From: Phoenix dactylifera
Lineage: Eukaryota; Streptophyta; Magnoliopsida; Arecales; Arecaceae
Length of the DNA: 64,000 nt
Assembly (NCBI RefSeq): GCF_009389715.1
Contig: NC_052392.1
Location: 34,765,144-34,829,143 of the forward strand
Direction: 5' to 3'
Shown one piece after another: positions 47,407 to 60,027 of this stretch; the stretch's first letter is position 1; each line of letters opens with the position of its first letter. The notes below the pieces were generated by a model, which had not been told where the DNA came from, searched no databases, and was given only the letters and a program-made list of their open reading frames with translations. Position numbers and translations under genes: made by a program.

Positions 47407-47972
47407 TCGTATTCTCCGAACTTTTAACGGGTCAAAATTAAAATAAAATTTAAATATTAAAACAATTAAATTTTTAGAGATTGTGACGTTTCCCCTCCCT
47501 GCTTCCGATTGCGTTAACACTCACTCCGGCATCAAGAGAGACCGGCACCAAACACACCAACTTTCACGCCCCCGACGCCCGCGGAAATTCCTGCGCCTTC
47601 TCGCCCGGCGACAGCCGCCGACTTGGAGCCGACGACAGAGAAGACGAACGGCCGCCGTTCCTCTGTCGTTAAGTCCACGTCAGCACCGCAAGTGGTCTGA
47701 CCGGCTACTTCCGGTCACCTCTCGGAACACAGAAAACTTTGAGCCCTTCCAGCTCCCAACCAAAAACTATTGGAGCCGAGCAACAGTACCAAAACATATT
47801 CCCTGCCACGCGTCATAATATAACTGGTAACGTACACCAAATACGGTGAGTTGGACCAATTCCTTGGTGCCTTTCTCCAAGGGCTTTGCAAACTGGGTAG
47901 TATAGTTAGGCGCCGTGGAATTTTTTCCTCACAACGGATACGCTGAGGAGCGACCGTACGTCCCACTCTTCG
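47407..47972. other. Intergenic and promoter-proximal region of the invertase gene
   Basis: No gene. A GC-rich open frame at 47483-47818 is Arg- and Pro-rich and has no recognisable domain, so I treat it as chance. The invertase promoter should lie in or just after this stretch. Confidence 0.5.
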
Positions 47973-47990
47973 CCCCCCCCCCCCCCCCCC
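47973..47990. repeat. C18 homopolymer
   Basis: Eighteen C in a row, just upstream of the presumed invertase transcription start. Confidence 0.9.
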
Positions 47991-47999
47991 AACCCCACC

Positions 48000-48522
48000 T
48001 CCGTCTTTAAATTCCAATCGCCCCATGCCTACTTCTTTTTTCCTCTCTCCCTACCCTTCTTGCCTTCTTTGCGGTGGTTTACTTCGCTTCGTTCCCCTTC
48101 CGATCTCCCTCGGCTCCTCTCCTCCGTTTCGGGTCTCTTGGTTTGTGTCCCCTCGCTCTTCCCCCTGACATATTTCTCGAGTTTTTCCGCTTTTTTCTGT
48201 GGATTTATGGTCTTTTTAGGATCTTGATTAGTTCATAGGTGAGTTGGAACCAAGTTGATCAAGTGGAGATTTTTCCTTCTTGTAAAGTTCAAGATTTAGG
48301 GGGAATCTAGGTTTCTTTTGGATTCTCTGACCTGGATCTTGGTCCGAGATTCGTGGATTCGTGTTCTTTTGAGTGCTGATTTGTCCGAATTAGATACACG
48401 TAGCTCGTTTGATATAAATCTGAGCTCAAGTTCGTTTCTGAGTATACTTCTGTCTTTTCCTTGGTTTTATTGCTTAAAAATGAAAACTTTGATGCAGATC
48501 GTAAGAAGAAGGACCTTTAGGA
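48000..48522 (+). promoter_or_regulatory. Invertase 5' leader with UTR intron
   Basis: Pyrimidine-rich leader from about 48030. A 5'-UTR intron is likely at 48239-48497 (TTCATAG then GTGAGTTGG; GATGCAG then ATCGTAAG). A TATA-like TTTAAA lies at 48005. The exact start site cannot be read from sequence. Confidence 0.5.
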
Positions 48523-51500
48523 ATGGACGGCATTCGGGAGCCGGGGCTTCGGAAGGTGGAATCGCATTGCTCCATGGCGGAGGCCGACGACTTCGATCTG
48601 TCGCGGCTTCTCGACAAGCCCAAGCTCAATATCGAGCGGCAGAGATCGTTTGATGAGAGGTCGCTCACTGAGCTTTCCATCAACGTGAGAGCCCTTGATA
48701 ATTATGAGAGCACGTATTCCCCTGGATTTAGGTCGGGGTTCGACACGCCGGCCTCGTCGGCCCGGAACTCGTTCGAGCCGCACCCGATGGTCGCCGAGGC
48801 CTGGGAGGCTCTCCGGAGGTCCTTGGTGTATTTCCCGGGGGCAGCCGGTGGGGACGATCGCCGCTTATGATCATGCATCAGAGGAGGTGCTGAACTATGA
48901 TCAGGTATAGTATAAGCGCCCGTGCTTTTTTTTTTTTTTTTCATTTTTTTTTCATGCTTTTTTGGGTAGCCTATTAGCTCAAACAGTTCTATTGAAGATG
49001 AAAATCTCATTGGTAATGTGTGGGGTCCAATAGTCCCACATCAGAAAGACTCGTTTTAGAGCACTGGGTGCCGCACGTGCCCCACGAAAGCGAAAACAAA
49101 ATCGGAAAGGGGCCTGAGCGGTGCGTGCGGCGTGCGTACGGGCCCCAAAACCGGATAATATGTGGCAGGAGAGCCCTGTGTTCTCTCCTCATGGGGCCTC
49201 CACGTGGGCACTGGGTGCCGCACGTGCCCCGCAGAGGCGGGGGCGCGACATAATGTGACCCCAAGAAATAGCATCTTGTCATAACTCTGGAAATTAAGTC
49301 TTGCTGAAAGAATAATATCAAAAATGCTGTTTTTTTTTAAGCTGATATCTTTTCCCTTTTTTTCCTCCAATCATCATTTTGCTCATTGTTATTCTAACTA
49401 TATGCTTGCATAGCTTTCATGATATAGATGCTTTGTGACTGTTTGAAGTCTTTAAGCATTAATCTTGGATTTGTTACCTATTTAGATTGCTTAAATTTGT
49501 CCTTTTAGTGAAATTTTAGTAGAGAGGGGGAAAAAAATCTTAGCAGGGTCCAATTAAAATAGGTCTTGTCTCGAGGGTTCCATAAATGCTCATGGATTTG
49601 TTAGGTAGCTATCTGCCTGAGGCTTCCGCAAAGCTTCTTATGGTTTTGGCAGATTTATTGGAGGAATCATTGAGAAAAGGGGTCAATTATTGCTTGAGTA
49701 GTTTGCTTCTGATAGCTGAAAAACTAGTTGTTCTGATCACTGCTTTTATCTTGTATATAGGTGTTTGTCCGTGACTTTGTACCAAGTGCACTGGCCTTTC
49801 TAATGAACGGGGAACACGATATAGTTAAAAATTTTCTCCTAAAAACTCTCCACCTTCAAGGATGGGAAAAGAAGATAGATCGTTTCAAGCTTGGGGAGGG
49901 TGTGATGCCAGCCAGCTTCAAAGTCCTCCATGATCCTGTTAGGAAAACTGATACTCTGATTGCAGATTTTGGTGAGAGTGCAATTGGAAGAGTCGCACCT
50001 GTTGACTCAGGATTCTGGTGGATAATTCTTCTGCGTGCCTATACAAAGTCTACTGGGGATTTATCTCTTGCAGAAACACCTGATTGTCAGAAGGGGATGA
50101 GGCTTATATTAGCTTTATGTCTGTCTGAGGGCTTTGACACATTTCCAACCCTGCTCTGTGCTGACGGATGCTCAATGATTGATCGGAGAATGGTAAGATC
50201 ATGCACAGCTTTTTGAGTAATGAAAATGTTTAAGCAACTTGAACATTGTTGCCAGACTAATTGATTTTTTCTCTCTCTAGACTAACGTCATAGATTTATC
50301 CATTGGATAGCATTATTATTTTTAAAAATTGCACAAGAAGTATCATCTCCAAAATGATATTTTTCTACATACATATTCTTTATGATCTGTAACATCATTA
50401 TAACTATTTCAGATTATTTTTAAAATATTGTACAAGCAGTATGATTTCCACAATCTTGGTCAGGATATTTTCCTGAATTTATATTCTTTATAATCTGCTA
50501 CAACATTATATCTGTGTCGATTCCTATCTGAACTCTGAAGGGTTCCTGTTCCCAATTTTGAATTTTCATAATATATATGCCCTCTTTCTCCCATTAATAT
50601 AATTCTATGATGCCATAACCATAACCACCAAACCTTCTCCCAGCAATTTGGCTTTATGGATCCCCATTCGTCAGCATTCTTATTTAGTGCTGCGGTGCTG
50701 CCTGATGTAATGCCATGATGCATATATCAAGTTCTAGCTTTTACAAAGCAAATTCAACCATTTACGGCTTGCTGCCAAAAGTATAATTTACATATATATT
50801 TTATGCTGGATCACAAAAAGCTATATTCTATTTCTCATGTTCTTGATCTATCAATGTGTTCACGAGATTTTTATTGAGCCATCAATAAGTTATGAATGAT
50901 CACAGTTAAAAATAAAGACATTAATTTTTGGCCTGTTGTTTATATGTCATCAAGGCAGTTGCTGTTTTCTAATTACCAATAATTTATTAAACAAGTAATA
51001 AGTAGAGGATGTTTGTTTTCTTTTCCCACAGCTTGTCCTTGTAGACCACTTGCAATGTTATAAGAATGGCTGAATATGTTGGGCATCACGGATCCTTGTT
51101 GCCTATTTTGAATATACTGTCAATCATCATATCTTATTGGGCATATACTGAATGTATCATTTACTGCATTCATTTGCTTAATGAAAGTGATTAGGCTTGC
51201 CTCGTTGTTATTAAAAAAAAATCTGAATCATCATATCTTAGATTTCTTGAATACGAGTTTCATGCATGCTTCTACATGTGTCTACATTGCTTCATTTTCC
51301 TGAAACACAAGGTTGCTTCTTAAATTAGCTGGGCAGAAAGTTGCAGCCAATCCCCTCACCTCCCCCTCCCCACCAACAAAAGAGAGAGAGAGAGAGAAAC
51401 AGTTCTAGTGTAGTAGATACGATTTGTTTTTACAGCAAGTCTTTGCTGAGAGACTATATTCTTGACTTCTTAGAGTCTGGCATGTGAATGCTTCTTGCAC

Positions 51501-54500
51501 CAAAATTTGTCTTATCAAATGTCAAAGATGGGCATTAAAGGGGGAACAGGAATGACAAGGGTTCAATTGATGGTGCATGCTGCTGTGTGCCATATCTTCT
51601 GAGGCTGTTGTGGGCAGCATGCATATGTGCCATGACACCTTGCACATGGCAGGGTATTGACCCGTGTTTCCCTGTATTAACAGGTGTTAGTTTGGCATGA
51701 GTTGGTATGACTTGGTACAAATGAGCAATACTGAGCAAATGGCTTGAACAACGGTGTAATGTATGGTCTTTCAAATAACTACACGAAGTTCTATATCAGG
51801 GGAGGAGATAGAGGAGCTGCATCCAATCTTGACTTACTAGTTACTAGCCCTGGTACATAGGAAACATAGATGTGATATTCTTTATCAGAACTCCAGAAGT
51901 AGGTTTCTCTTTTTCAACAAGATGCACATAATTCTTTTTTGTGGTGTGTGGAAAGATTGTTTGCAAAAATTTTACATAGATGACTCAAATGACTAGGTCT
52001 CACCATGCCTTGATACCTTTTCTCCTAGAAGCAGATTATCCTCGCTTTACCAACTTATAAACATTTAGTTATCAATTCTTTAAATGGAGTCCTACATATT
52101 CTAAAGGCAAGCAGTTCTGAGCTTTGGTGTCACCTAGTATGAATTGTTCATTACTAAAAGCCTGAAATGAGGCTTGTCTCTGGATATCTGGTACTTGAAT
52201 GCTGAAGCTTATCAAATAGACAAGTGATTCTCATTATTCTGAACCGTGGCTGTCAATAGAGCTTATCTCCACTATTTTGGTAGGCCTTATGAAGGTTACT
52301 TTTCCATTCATGTCTAGTTATATCTACGAGGGGCTACGTTATCTTGTATTACAATGTATTCTGTTTCTTAACCAAATATTCTATGCATGACAGCTTTTCT
52401 TGAAGATTAAAGATTTTCATCACTTTATTGTTGCCTTGTCTTTATATCATCCTTCAATAAAAACTATATTTTTTATTTCTGAAAGTTTAGTCACAATATA
52501 AAAGAAGATGTTTTTCCTCTAGGATTTGTGCTTCACTTTTCTACAAAAACAATAACAAAATTACCAACCTTAGTGCTGTCCAGTAAAATTGTATCTTCAG
52601 GCTCACTAATCATCACACTTCGTTTTATTTTTAAGAAATGGAGGGAGACCCACCCACAATTTAACCACCCAAGCGCAAATACTTGGAGATGCACTCAAAA
52701 TCTCTGGTTGCTAAGCAGAGGGGTGTGACCATTGGGACAAGCTTCAATTCACATTGCACTTCAAAAGCTAGTTGATCTAAATTAACTCTTACCTAAGGGT
52801 GTAAACAATCCAGTCATCATAGCTGCTTAAGTTTGCACCTTATAATTCCTGGAGTCTATAAGAAAGCTAACTTTAATAGTGGTCTGATTGTAATAGCTAT
52901 TCTATGGATTCTATCAATTTAAAGGAAATTTGTGTATCCAGATCTCAATTTTTAGAAATGAAACGGGCCTTTTTAGGTCCTTAAAAATGGATAATTTTCA
53001 CAATATATTGGATGTCCTAGTGGCTACTGCTTGGCTACGAAACCTTGGTAGCTGGAATCTTCTACTTAAGGCAATGCACTTGCTCAAGAATCTTCAGAAT
53101 CTCGAATCGGCACTTGCTTCTGAAACGCTTTCTTACTAAAAGTGTTTCTAAAGTATTTGGTTCCCCAAACCCGCTCTCACATCCACTCTTGATTCTGGCA
53201 GCTAAGTGTAAAACTCAATGACCAGGAAAACTTCATGATGGATTTTCCTTCTTTTTCCTGTGTAAGAAAACAGAGGAATTCTAAGATGGTAAAGTTGAAT
53301 TCTTTGCAATCAAAGGTTCATTAGATGCCCATCGTATTTTTCTAAATGTCCTTTATAAACAGGAATGCAGAAATATTCTTCCATCTGAGAAATGACAAGT
53401 TGTCAATTTATTACCTTATATGGGGTAAGAATGATCTTTTCTAAGACTCCATATGTGTTGAGGATCTCAATAGTATCAATCAACCTCACTGTTAGATAAT
53501 TTGGATTTAGAAAATTATCATGTAGTGCTAGAGGCAGCCAATCAATGTGCTTGGTAATGTTAAAATCACCATGCTTAGTCAAGTGAAATAACATGAGCCT
53601 TTTACTTTCTAATTAGTTTCATGCTTCCAACAATGTGCTAAATCATTATAAATTGCTGGTTAAAGAAATCAGAGCATTGCCTCTCATCTGCTTCATGTCT
53701 TGAATGTTCTAAATTTCTTAAAAAAAATTGATAATTGTTGATTTAAACAAAATTGCATAGATATTCTGATTGCACTAAATGTGAATATATTGTTCTGCAC
53801 TGAGCATCTGAACCAGAAAACAAATATTGCCTGATAGGTTTCTTGGTAAACTATCGCTTCCAAGATCCAGCATTCCTCGTACTGCATCTCAGTTTTGTTC
53901 TTTCATTGATGTTCTTAACTTCTTATAAATGCATCCATCCTGAGTTTCTTGGAGACTAGGAAATGTATTTAAATGTATTTTAGTTACTAGTTTCATGATT
54001 TTCCAATTGCTGTACACAATAATTTATGTATATCTATTAGAGATATTACACACAATTTTATCTTTTGGTTTGCATCCTCATTTACTTGTTCTCTTGACAT
54101 ATTAATTTCAGGGTATATATGGTTACCCTATAGAAATCCAAGCTCTTTTCTTTATGGCATTGAGAAGTGCTCTTCCAATGCTTAAACATGATGCGGAAGG
54201 GAAGGAGTTTGTAGAGCGAATAGTGAAACGTTTGCATGCTTTGAGTTATCACATGAGAAGCTATTTTTGGCTCGACTTCCAGCAATTAAATGACATCTAT
54301 CGCTATAAAACAGAGGAGTATTCTCACACAGCAGTTAACAAATTTAATGTTATTCCTGACTCTATTCCTGATTGGGTTTTTGAATTTATGCCTTGCCGTG
54401 GTGGCTACTTTATTGGAAATGTCAGTCCTGCAAGAATGGACTTCCGATGGTTTGCATTAGGTAACTGTGTTGCGATCCTATCATCTCTTGCTACCCCAGA

Positions 54501-55392
54501 GCAATCTGTGGCTATAATGGAACTCATTGAAGAACGCTGGCAAGAGCTAGTTGGAGAAATGCCTCTGAAGGTAGCTTATCCAGCCATTGAGAGCCATGAA
54601 TGGCGGATTATAACTGGTTGCGACCCCAAGAATACCAGATGGAGTTACCACAATGGAGGATCTTGGCCAGGTTAGTGCATCTGTAAGCAAATAATTCTTC
54701 TGCTGTGATCAGTCTGGTAACTCAAAAAAAAAAAAAAATCTTTTCCTTTCCAACCTTCATCAACTATGAATTTGTCTTCAAGCCAATTTAAGACAAGGAT
54801 TTTACTGTAGATTGCCCTGCTGTTCTCTACAATGCTATAAGGTCTTGAAATGACCTTACGATTGTCCTTTCCTTTCTAAATTCTGGGCATGCTCTGTTTC
54901 GAATTTTTGCCATGGTATAAGATCAACAAGTACTTTTTAAATCAATATTTTCCTTTATGAACGTCATCATATTTGCCAAGGTTTCTCGTGATGTCCTTTA
55001 AAACAAGGATTTTAGTGTAGGTTGTCCTAAACAAATGCCAAAAGCTCTTAAAAAATCATAGTTTTGCTTCACTCTCCTTTTCTGCTATTCGTGCAGTGCT
55101 TCTGTGGCTGCTCACTGCAGCCTGTATTAAGACAGGTCGACCACAGATTGCCAGACGAGCAATAGAGCTTGCAGAAAGCCGGCTGTTGAAGGACGGCTGG
55201 CCAGAATATTATGATGGCAAGTTTGGAAGGTATGTTGGCAAACAGGCCAGGAAATTCCAGACTTGGTCCATTTCTGGTTATTTGGTGGCTAAGATGATGC
55301 TGGAAGACCCCTCCCATCTTGGTATGATATCTTTGGAAGAGGACAAGGCAATGAAGCCACTGATGAAGAGATCTACCTCGTGGACCTGCTGA
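48523..55392 (+). CDS. CINV1-like: Alkaline/neutral invertase, cytosolic type (GH100)
   Basis: Four coding exons: 48523-48904, 49761-50192, 54112-54670 and 55097-55392, giving 555 residues when one extra C at 48834-48836 is ignored; that is a usual length for the family. The enzyme hydrolyses sucrose to glucose and fructose at neutral or alkaline pH in the cytosol; no transit peptide is seen. Family landmarks: [39 protein letters not shown] (likely general acid Asp, about residue 209), [23 protein letters not shown] (likely catalytic Glu, about 434), and the C-terminus KRSTSWTC, close to the site where Arabidopsis CINV1 is phosphorylated and bound by 14-3-3. The start is the ATG giving MDGIREPG. 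As written, CCC in place of the expected CC shifts the frame after LVYF and would truncate the protein in exon 1. The other exons are fully open, so sequence error is likely. Confidence 0.92.
48905..49760 (+). other. Invertase intron 1
   Basis: 856 bp between GTATAG and TATATAG. It holds poly(T) tracts and the GC-rich repeat at 49015-49262. Confidence 0.85.
49015..49262. mobile_element. GC-rich dispersed repeat in invertase intron 1
   Basis: Begins TGTGGGGTCCAATAGTCCCA, a start seen in many plant dispersed repeats, and contains an exact 23-bp word twice (49061-49083 and 49208-49230; core GGGTGCCGCACGTGCCCC). No coding; ends uncertain. Confidence 0.5.
50311..50515. repeat. Diverged tandem duplication of about 100 bp in intron 2
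   Basis: Two units from about 50311 and 50416 share TTATTTTTAAAA, CACAAGAAGTAT or TACAAGCAGTAT, ATATTCTTTAT and ATCTG-AACAT in the same order. Confidence 0.65.
52620..52755 (-). mobile_element. tRNA-like SINE remnant in invertase intron 2
   Basis: Diverged relative of the element in the array units at 5120-5255: CAAATACTTGGAGATGC, then GGGGTGTGACC and TTCAATTCACA in the same order. Minus orientation with an A-rich end (CTTAAAAATAAAAC). Confidence 0.4.
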
Positions 55393-55575
55393 TGAGAGCC
55401 TCCTCAGGAAAGGAATTTCCTGCGCCATTCTTTGCACTGGTTCCATGGTTTTCATATCTTTCTTGCCCTTGAAGAGGCTTGGGTCTGTACAATATAGTCA
55501 ATCATCAATGTTCAAGTTCCCAATAAAGGCGAGTGTTGTTAGCACAAACAATTGGATCACTTTGTAATAAAGAAG
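55393..55575 (+). terminator. Invertase 3' UTR with poly(A) signals
   Basis: AATAAA at 55522-55527 and again at 55566-55571, about 130 and 175 bp after the stop codon. Confidence 0.6.
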
Positions 55576-57980
55576 AAACTCTTATTTACAAAGTAATGTT
55601 TGATCTCAATGCAGACTCGACTTAAATTGGCCTCAGCTTGTGAGATGAGTGCTCCAATCATCATAATCATTATGCCCTTGGCTGCTTCAGCTGCGAAGTG
55701 ATGATGCAATGTACTCAGCTAGTCAGCTGCAATCTGAAACCACATATGATGAAATTTTATGCCATTTTCCTCGACTGTGCTCTATGCAAGAAAACTGCAT
55801 CAGATTAGCTTATCCAGTGCTTATGGAGATTATCCATAAAGCTAATGTTGTTTAAATTTTTTTTTTCTGTGGCATAATTCTGTCGCCTGTCTGATTTTTA
55901 TACATACCTTATTTTAATTAAAATACCTTCTGATTAGTTCACCTTTTGCTTTAAGAGAGAGACAACAAAAGCACATCACCTCAACGTGAGAATAGAGTGA
56001 TCAGATTAGAAACGTGGCAATCAACTGGTTCACATCTATTCATGCTTGCTCTTATGTGCATCATTTAGTCATCAATGAAGCCCATTATGTTGTTTTGGTT
56101 ATACTTCCATTTTCCCACTTGTGTACTTAGCTTCTGAAGGACAAGGAGATTGATTTTATGAATGTAGTCGCTATTAAAGAAGAGAATTTGTATAAAGTGC
56201 CTCACGGATGGAAAGGTGGCAATGTTTCTGTGCCAAAAAAACAAAGAACTTAAAAAAAACAGAGGCCACTAGTAAAGGCACAGAGTAATTTTCTTTCCAC
56301 AAACGGGGTCGGATGGCTGGATTTCTGCATCGAAGGTGATTCATATCCGTAGACACAGGCTTGAAATAATTGGCACTAGTGATTTTCCCAAGCCATAACA
56401 CACTTTTATGCTACCTATTCACCCTTTTGCTGAAAGTTTTGTGAGTGCTAATAATATCAATCCATACTTCTCATTCATGCTCTAAGCTACATACAGACCC
56501 AGCTTGTGAAGTATTGGATGTGTATACCACCATGCCACATCTCTTATTCGCATGCCACTGCAATGCTAGCAAAATCCAGAGGAGGGATAGATTTAAGGGA
56601 CTTACACTTTCTTATGAATATGATATCATGCTGATGAAAATTTGGTAAGATATCAACCATCTCCTAACTTTTTAATATAAGAATCGAGCTAGTTCTATTT
56701 AAAACAATTGATTGATGAAATCTGCTGCTCACAACATGACAAAAACATGTGTTAGAATCAACCGGGAGGACCACCAAATACCTGAAAGTTAGAACAGCAA
56801 TATTATCAATGCAAAGGGGCCATTTTTTTTTTCCGGTCCGTGAGATCTCAGAACATTTTTGTTTCAAATGGCCTGCATCCAGTTTGCCTATTAGCTACAT
56901 GCCTATACCATGTAAACAGGCAGTATTTCCCATAGGTTCCCAATTGTATGGCCGCCATTAGTCAACTGCACCATGTTCTATGGGCTTACCTCTGTCCTTT
57001 TCCATAAAATAACCAAGATAACCATGTATGCATAAATTGATTTATCAGGATATGGAGTAATTATTATGATCTCAACCAATATTTTATAACCAAGATCATG
57101 AAATTTCATCTTATTTCGTAAATCCAGTACTATCATAATCTTGAAATGTTACTTATTAGATTAATTAATAATTAAAATATTTATTTAAAATAATGAAACT
57201 TATTTGCAAACTATCCGTTATTTTGAGATTAGGGGTTTATGGTGACCAAATTAATAAGGATCAAGATCAATATATACATCATACAAACTGAGATCTCGGA
57301 AAACCCTATTGCTTACATAACAGTGCATCCTTGGTTATCCAGAAATTTTGGATCCTTCGCAAGGAAGAAATTATATCTTATACAGTGTGCACCACATGGT
57401 AGTGCATATCGTCAATCAAAGTGGCTCATTCCTATGGGCTTTATTATTATTATTTTTTTGCTAAAAAACAGGCATTTCATGCCTTACGAATATGGATACA
57501 TTCAATAAAATTAGAAAACAATAAATCTCGGAGTGCTTCAGGCAGCTCTACTTTTCCAGCGTACATGATGCCTCCAGAGTGGCAGCATGCGCGATCATAT
57601 AGAAACGGTTATGATTGGCAGCATATATGATCCATCCCAGTCAGCATGGAGTCTTAACTGCACTGGACATGTTGGAATAAGTTCCTTCCCTTGGACCACT
57701 ATTTGAGAGGGTAGTTTGGCTCGTTGGGCAAACTGGCAAGTGGTTTTGTACAGCCATTAATATTCCATTCTACGAGGGCAGACCCCAACGATGTTTGGTT
57801 TTTAACGTCGAAGAGTCTGAGAAAAGAAAAACCTCTCCCTCTACATTTAACCACACTGCGTTAGATTGGCTGCAAAACTATACTTCGTTAAATCAATAAA
57901 AAAGAAAAAAATGCCCGCCCGTCTCTTTCAAGGGTGTTTTAATAATTATGTTATTGCGCTTCGTATAAAAAATTAAATGG
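55576..57980. other. Intergenic, no gene recognised
   Basis: AT-rich DNA; open frames of 60 to 90 codons have no recognisable domain and no splice context. Confidence 0.55.
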
Positions 57981-57989
57981 AAAAAAAAG

Positions 57990-58480
57990 GCCATCTCCTT
58001 CCTACCTCCTCACCGCCTACCGCTCGGTCCCAAAGCCTTTCACTCGAAGGAAAAGGTCAGCACTTTCTTTCCCTCTCTCTTTCCCTCTCTCTAATTGGGT
58101 CAATAATAGCGGCAGATTTTTTATATGGATGATCGTTCTTGCTATGTAGATTATGGTTTCTTTTGATTGCTGCGAGAATATTTAGGCGATTTTAGGTTTT
58201 TGTTAGATCGATTGATTGGTCGGCTAGGGTTTCATGTCGTTTGCTCCTTTGGATGAATTCGTTTGATTTGATGAGCATTACATGTTTTTCTCTCCTTTTG
58301 GATCTGTGGATTGGAAGAATTTGTTCGTGACTTGCTCTGTATGGTTTCAATTGGTTTTATTCTTTGGGCCTTTGGTGATATTGGATTGCTATGTTTTGAT
58401 ATCCCGATGATTGATGCGATCTGCATATGCTTGGATTTCGATGGGATTTGAGGGAAAATTACTTTTTCCTGTGCTTATTA
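57990..58480 (+). promoter_or_regulatory. Possible leader and first intron of a gene leaving the window
   Basis: A C- and CT-rich stretch (CCTACCTCCTCACCGCCTAC, then CCCTCTCTCTTTCCCTCTCT) leads into T- and G-rich intron-like sequence (TTAGGTTTTTGTTAGATCG, GGCTAGGGTTTC), a pattern common at plant 5' UTR introns. No following coding exon was identified up to 64000. Confidence 0.25.
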
Positions 58481-59354
58481 TCCTATCAGGGTAAAGTTTA
58501 TAATTTGAAGGTATTGGAATTTGTTGCCCTCCTCATATGTTTGCCAAAATTAATAATAATGGGACGTCTCGTGTATTGATTATTTATATAGCATTTTCAT
58601 GGCTGAATATTAGATGCACGTCGATGATTTAATGATTTGCAACTCAAGATATTCGAGTTACAGAGGACATAAGTGCTACAACTAAGTTTCATTTATTAAA
58701 TTGCCTTCTCAAGGGGCAGATATGATTGCTGATATGTCCAGTAAGAAATTTATTGATTTTCCCTTTCCTTTTTTGATCTACAGTCTGGAATCATACGACT
58801 TCTTGCCTTTTCTATTGCTAAATAATAGGAAGGTGATCATGTATGCTGGTATTCTGCAAAATTTCTAAACAGGCTACTTCGGTCATCCAATTATCAATCA
58901 CTTTTTCAATTGTTGTACACATCCAATGTCTGTTTCATTTGAGGTGTCTTTGTACTGATCCTGATCAAAGATTTGCATGTGAATAAATATTTTGGCTCTA
59001 TTAGTGGTCTGTGTATATGCAATTTATTTGGATATTCATATATAGTAAGTGATAATGATGTTATTTTAAGAACTTTTACATGGATTCATCTTATTTTCTA
59101 TGGACTAACACATATATTTCGTAACCAACATTGCATGGACACATAGTGAGAGTAAGATTTTGATGCATGTCCACTAGAAAAGAGGAAAAAATTTGTGAGG
59201 AGAAGGTAGGATAATAGTTTCAACTTAGCATACTTCCTATTGATATTAAAATGGTAGAGAATATAAAAATATTGAATTATAATATTTGTTGAGGTGCTTC
59301 ATCTATATTAAATTAATAAAATAATTCTTTTTTGTCAAGTTCTAACCTTTTAGT

Positions 59355-60019
59355 CCAGGTTCACAAAGTTGGTGCTATGACTTGTACTGGTTAGGTATTG
59401 GGTTGATACTGTACCATATTGATGCACGATATGCACGTCGATGCCGATCAGGTGTCGACGAGCAAACAAGTGAGAAACAAAGAAGTTGGAGGGAGAGCAG
59501 GGGAGGAAGGACCTACCATAGAAGAGGAGGTGAATCGGGGGTTGGAGCTTGTCGATCAAGGCTAAAGGGGAAAAAGGGGGCTAGAGGTCGTCTATTGGGG
59601 CTGGAGCACGTCAATCTAGACTTGGAGGTTGTCGATTAGGGTCGAAGACATTGGCAAGATCTCTCATGGTGTCATTACTGGAAGATAAGGAGGGGATTAG
59701 GAGGAGGGTGAGACGGAGGGATCAAAGAAGAGAGAGGGCGAGAGAGAATGTGACTACTAGGGTTTCAAAGAGGAGAGGAGAGGAGAGAGAGAGAGATTGA
59801 ACATGGGGTCTTGGGGTTTCATTTTGGGATATAAGGGCCCGATTTTATTTTTGTGAACCAGGTCAGAATTGTCTAAAATTGGGTGGAGCCAATTAGAGCA
59901 GCCTGGTTTGGACCAGTTCTAATCCTTTTTTGTTTTAGGTGGCTGAACCGTCTTGGTTCCTGGCTAGTTCAGTTCATTGCCCTTGAGCCATCCGGTTTGG
60001 GATAGTTCGGCAGACCATG
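59355..60019. mobile_element. Second, diverged member of the hAT-like family
   Basis: 665 bp bounded by an exact 8-bp direct repeat CTTTTAGT (59347-59354 and 60020-60027). Its right end, reversed, reads CATGGTCTGCCGAACTATCC, which lines up with the left end of the MRS2-intron elements (CATGATTGTCGAAACCGTCC). It is therefore inserted in the opposite orientation. Like them it has a purine-rich inner part with (GA)n at about 59768-59796. Non-coding. Confidence 0.65.
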
Positions 60020-60027
60020 CTTTTAGT

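Larger units (their letters stand above)
50193..54111 (+). other. Invertase intron 2 (3.9 kb)
   Basis: Long AT-rich intron between ATGGTAAG and TTTCAG. It contains the repeat pair at 50311-50515, a (GA)n tract at about 51380-51397 and a SINE-like remnant at 52620-52755. No nested gene was recognised. Confidence 0.85.

Noticed and set aside
47483..47818. 111-codon frame upstream of the invertase gene
   Set aside because: Arg- and Pro-rich composition, no domain, in promoter-proximal GC-rich DNA.
48474..48783. Minus-strand frames opposite invertase exon 1
   Set aside because: Shadows of the GC-rich coding exon.
49015..49262. Cassandra-type TRIM (5S rRNA-bearing) considered for the repeat in invertase intron 1
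   Set aside because: No 5S rRNA-like internal sequence is present.
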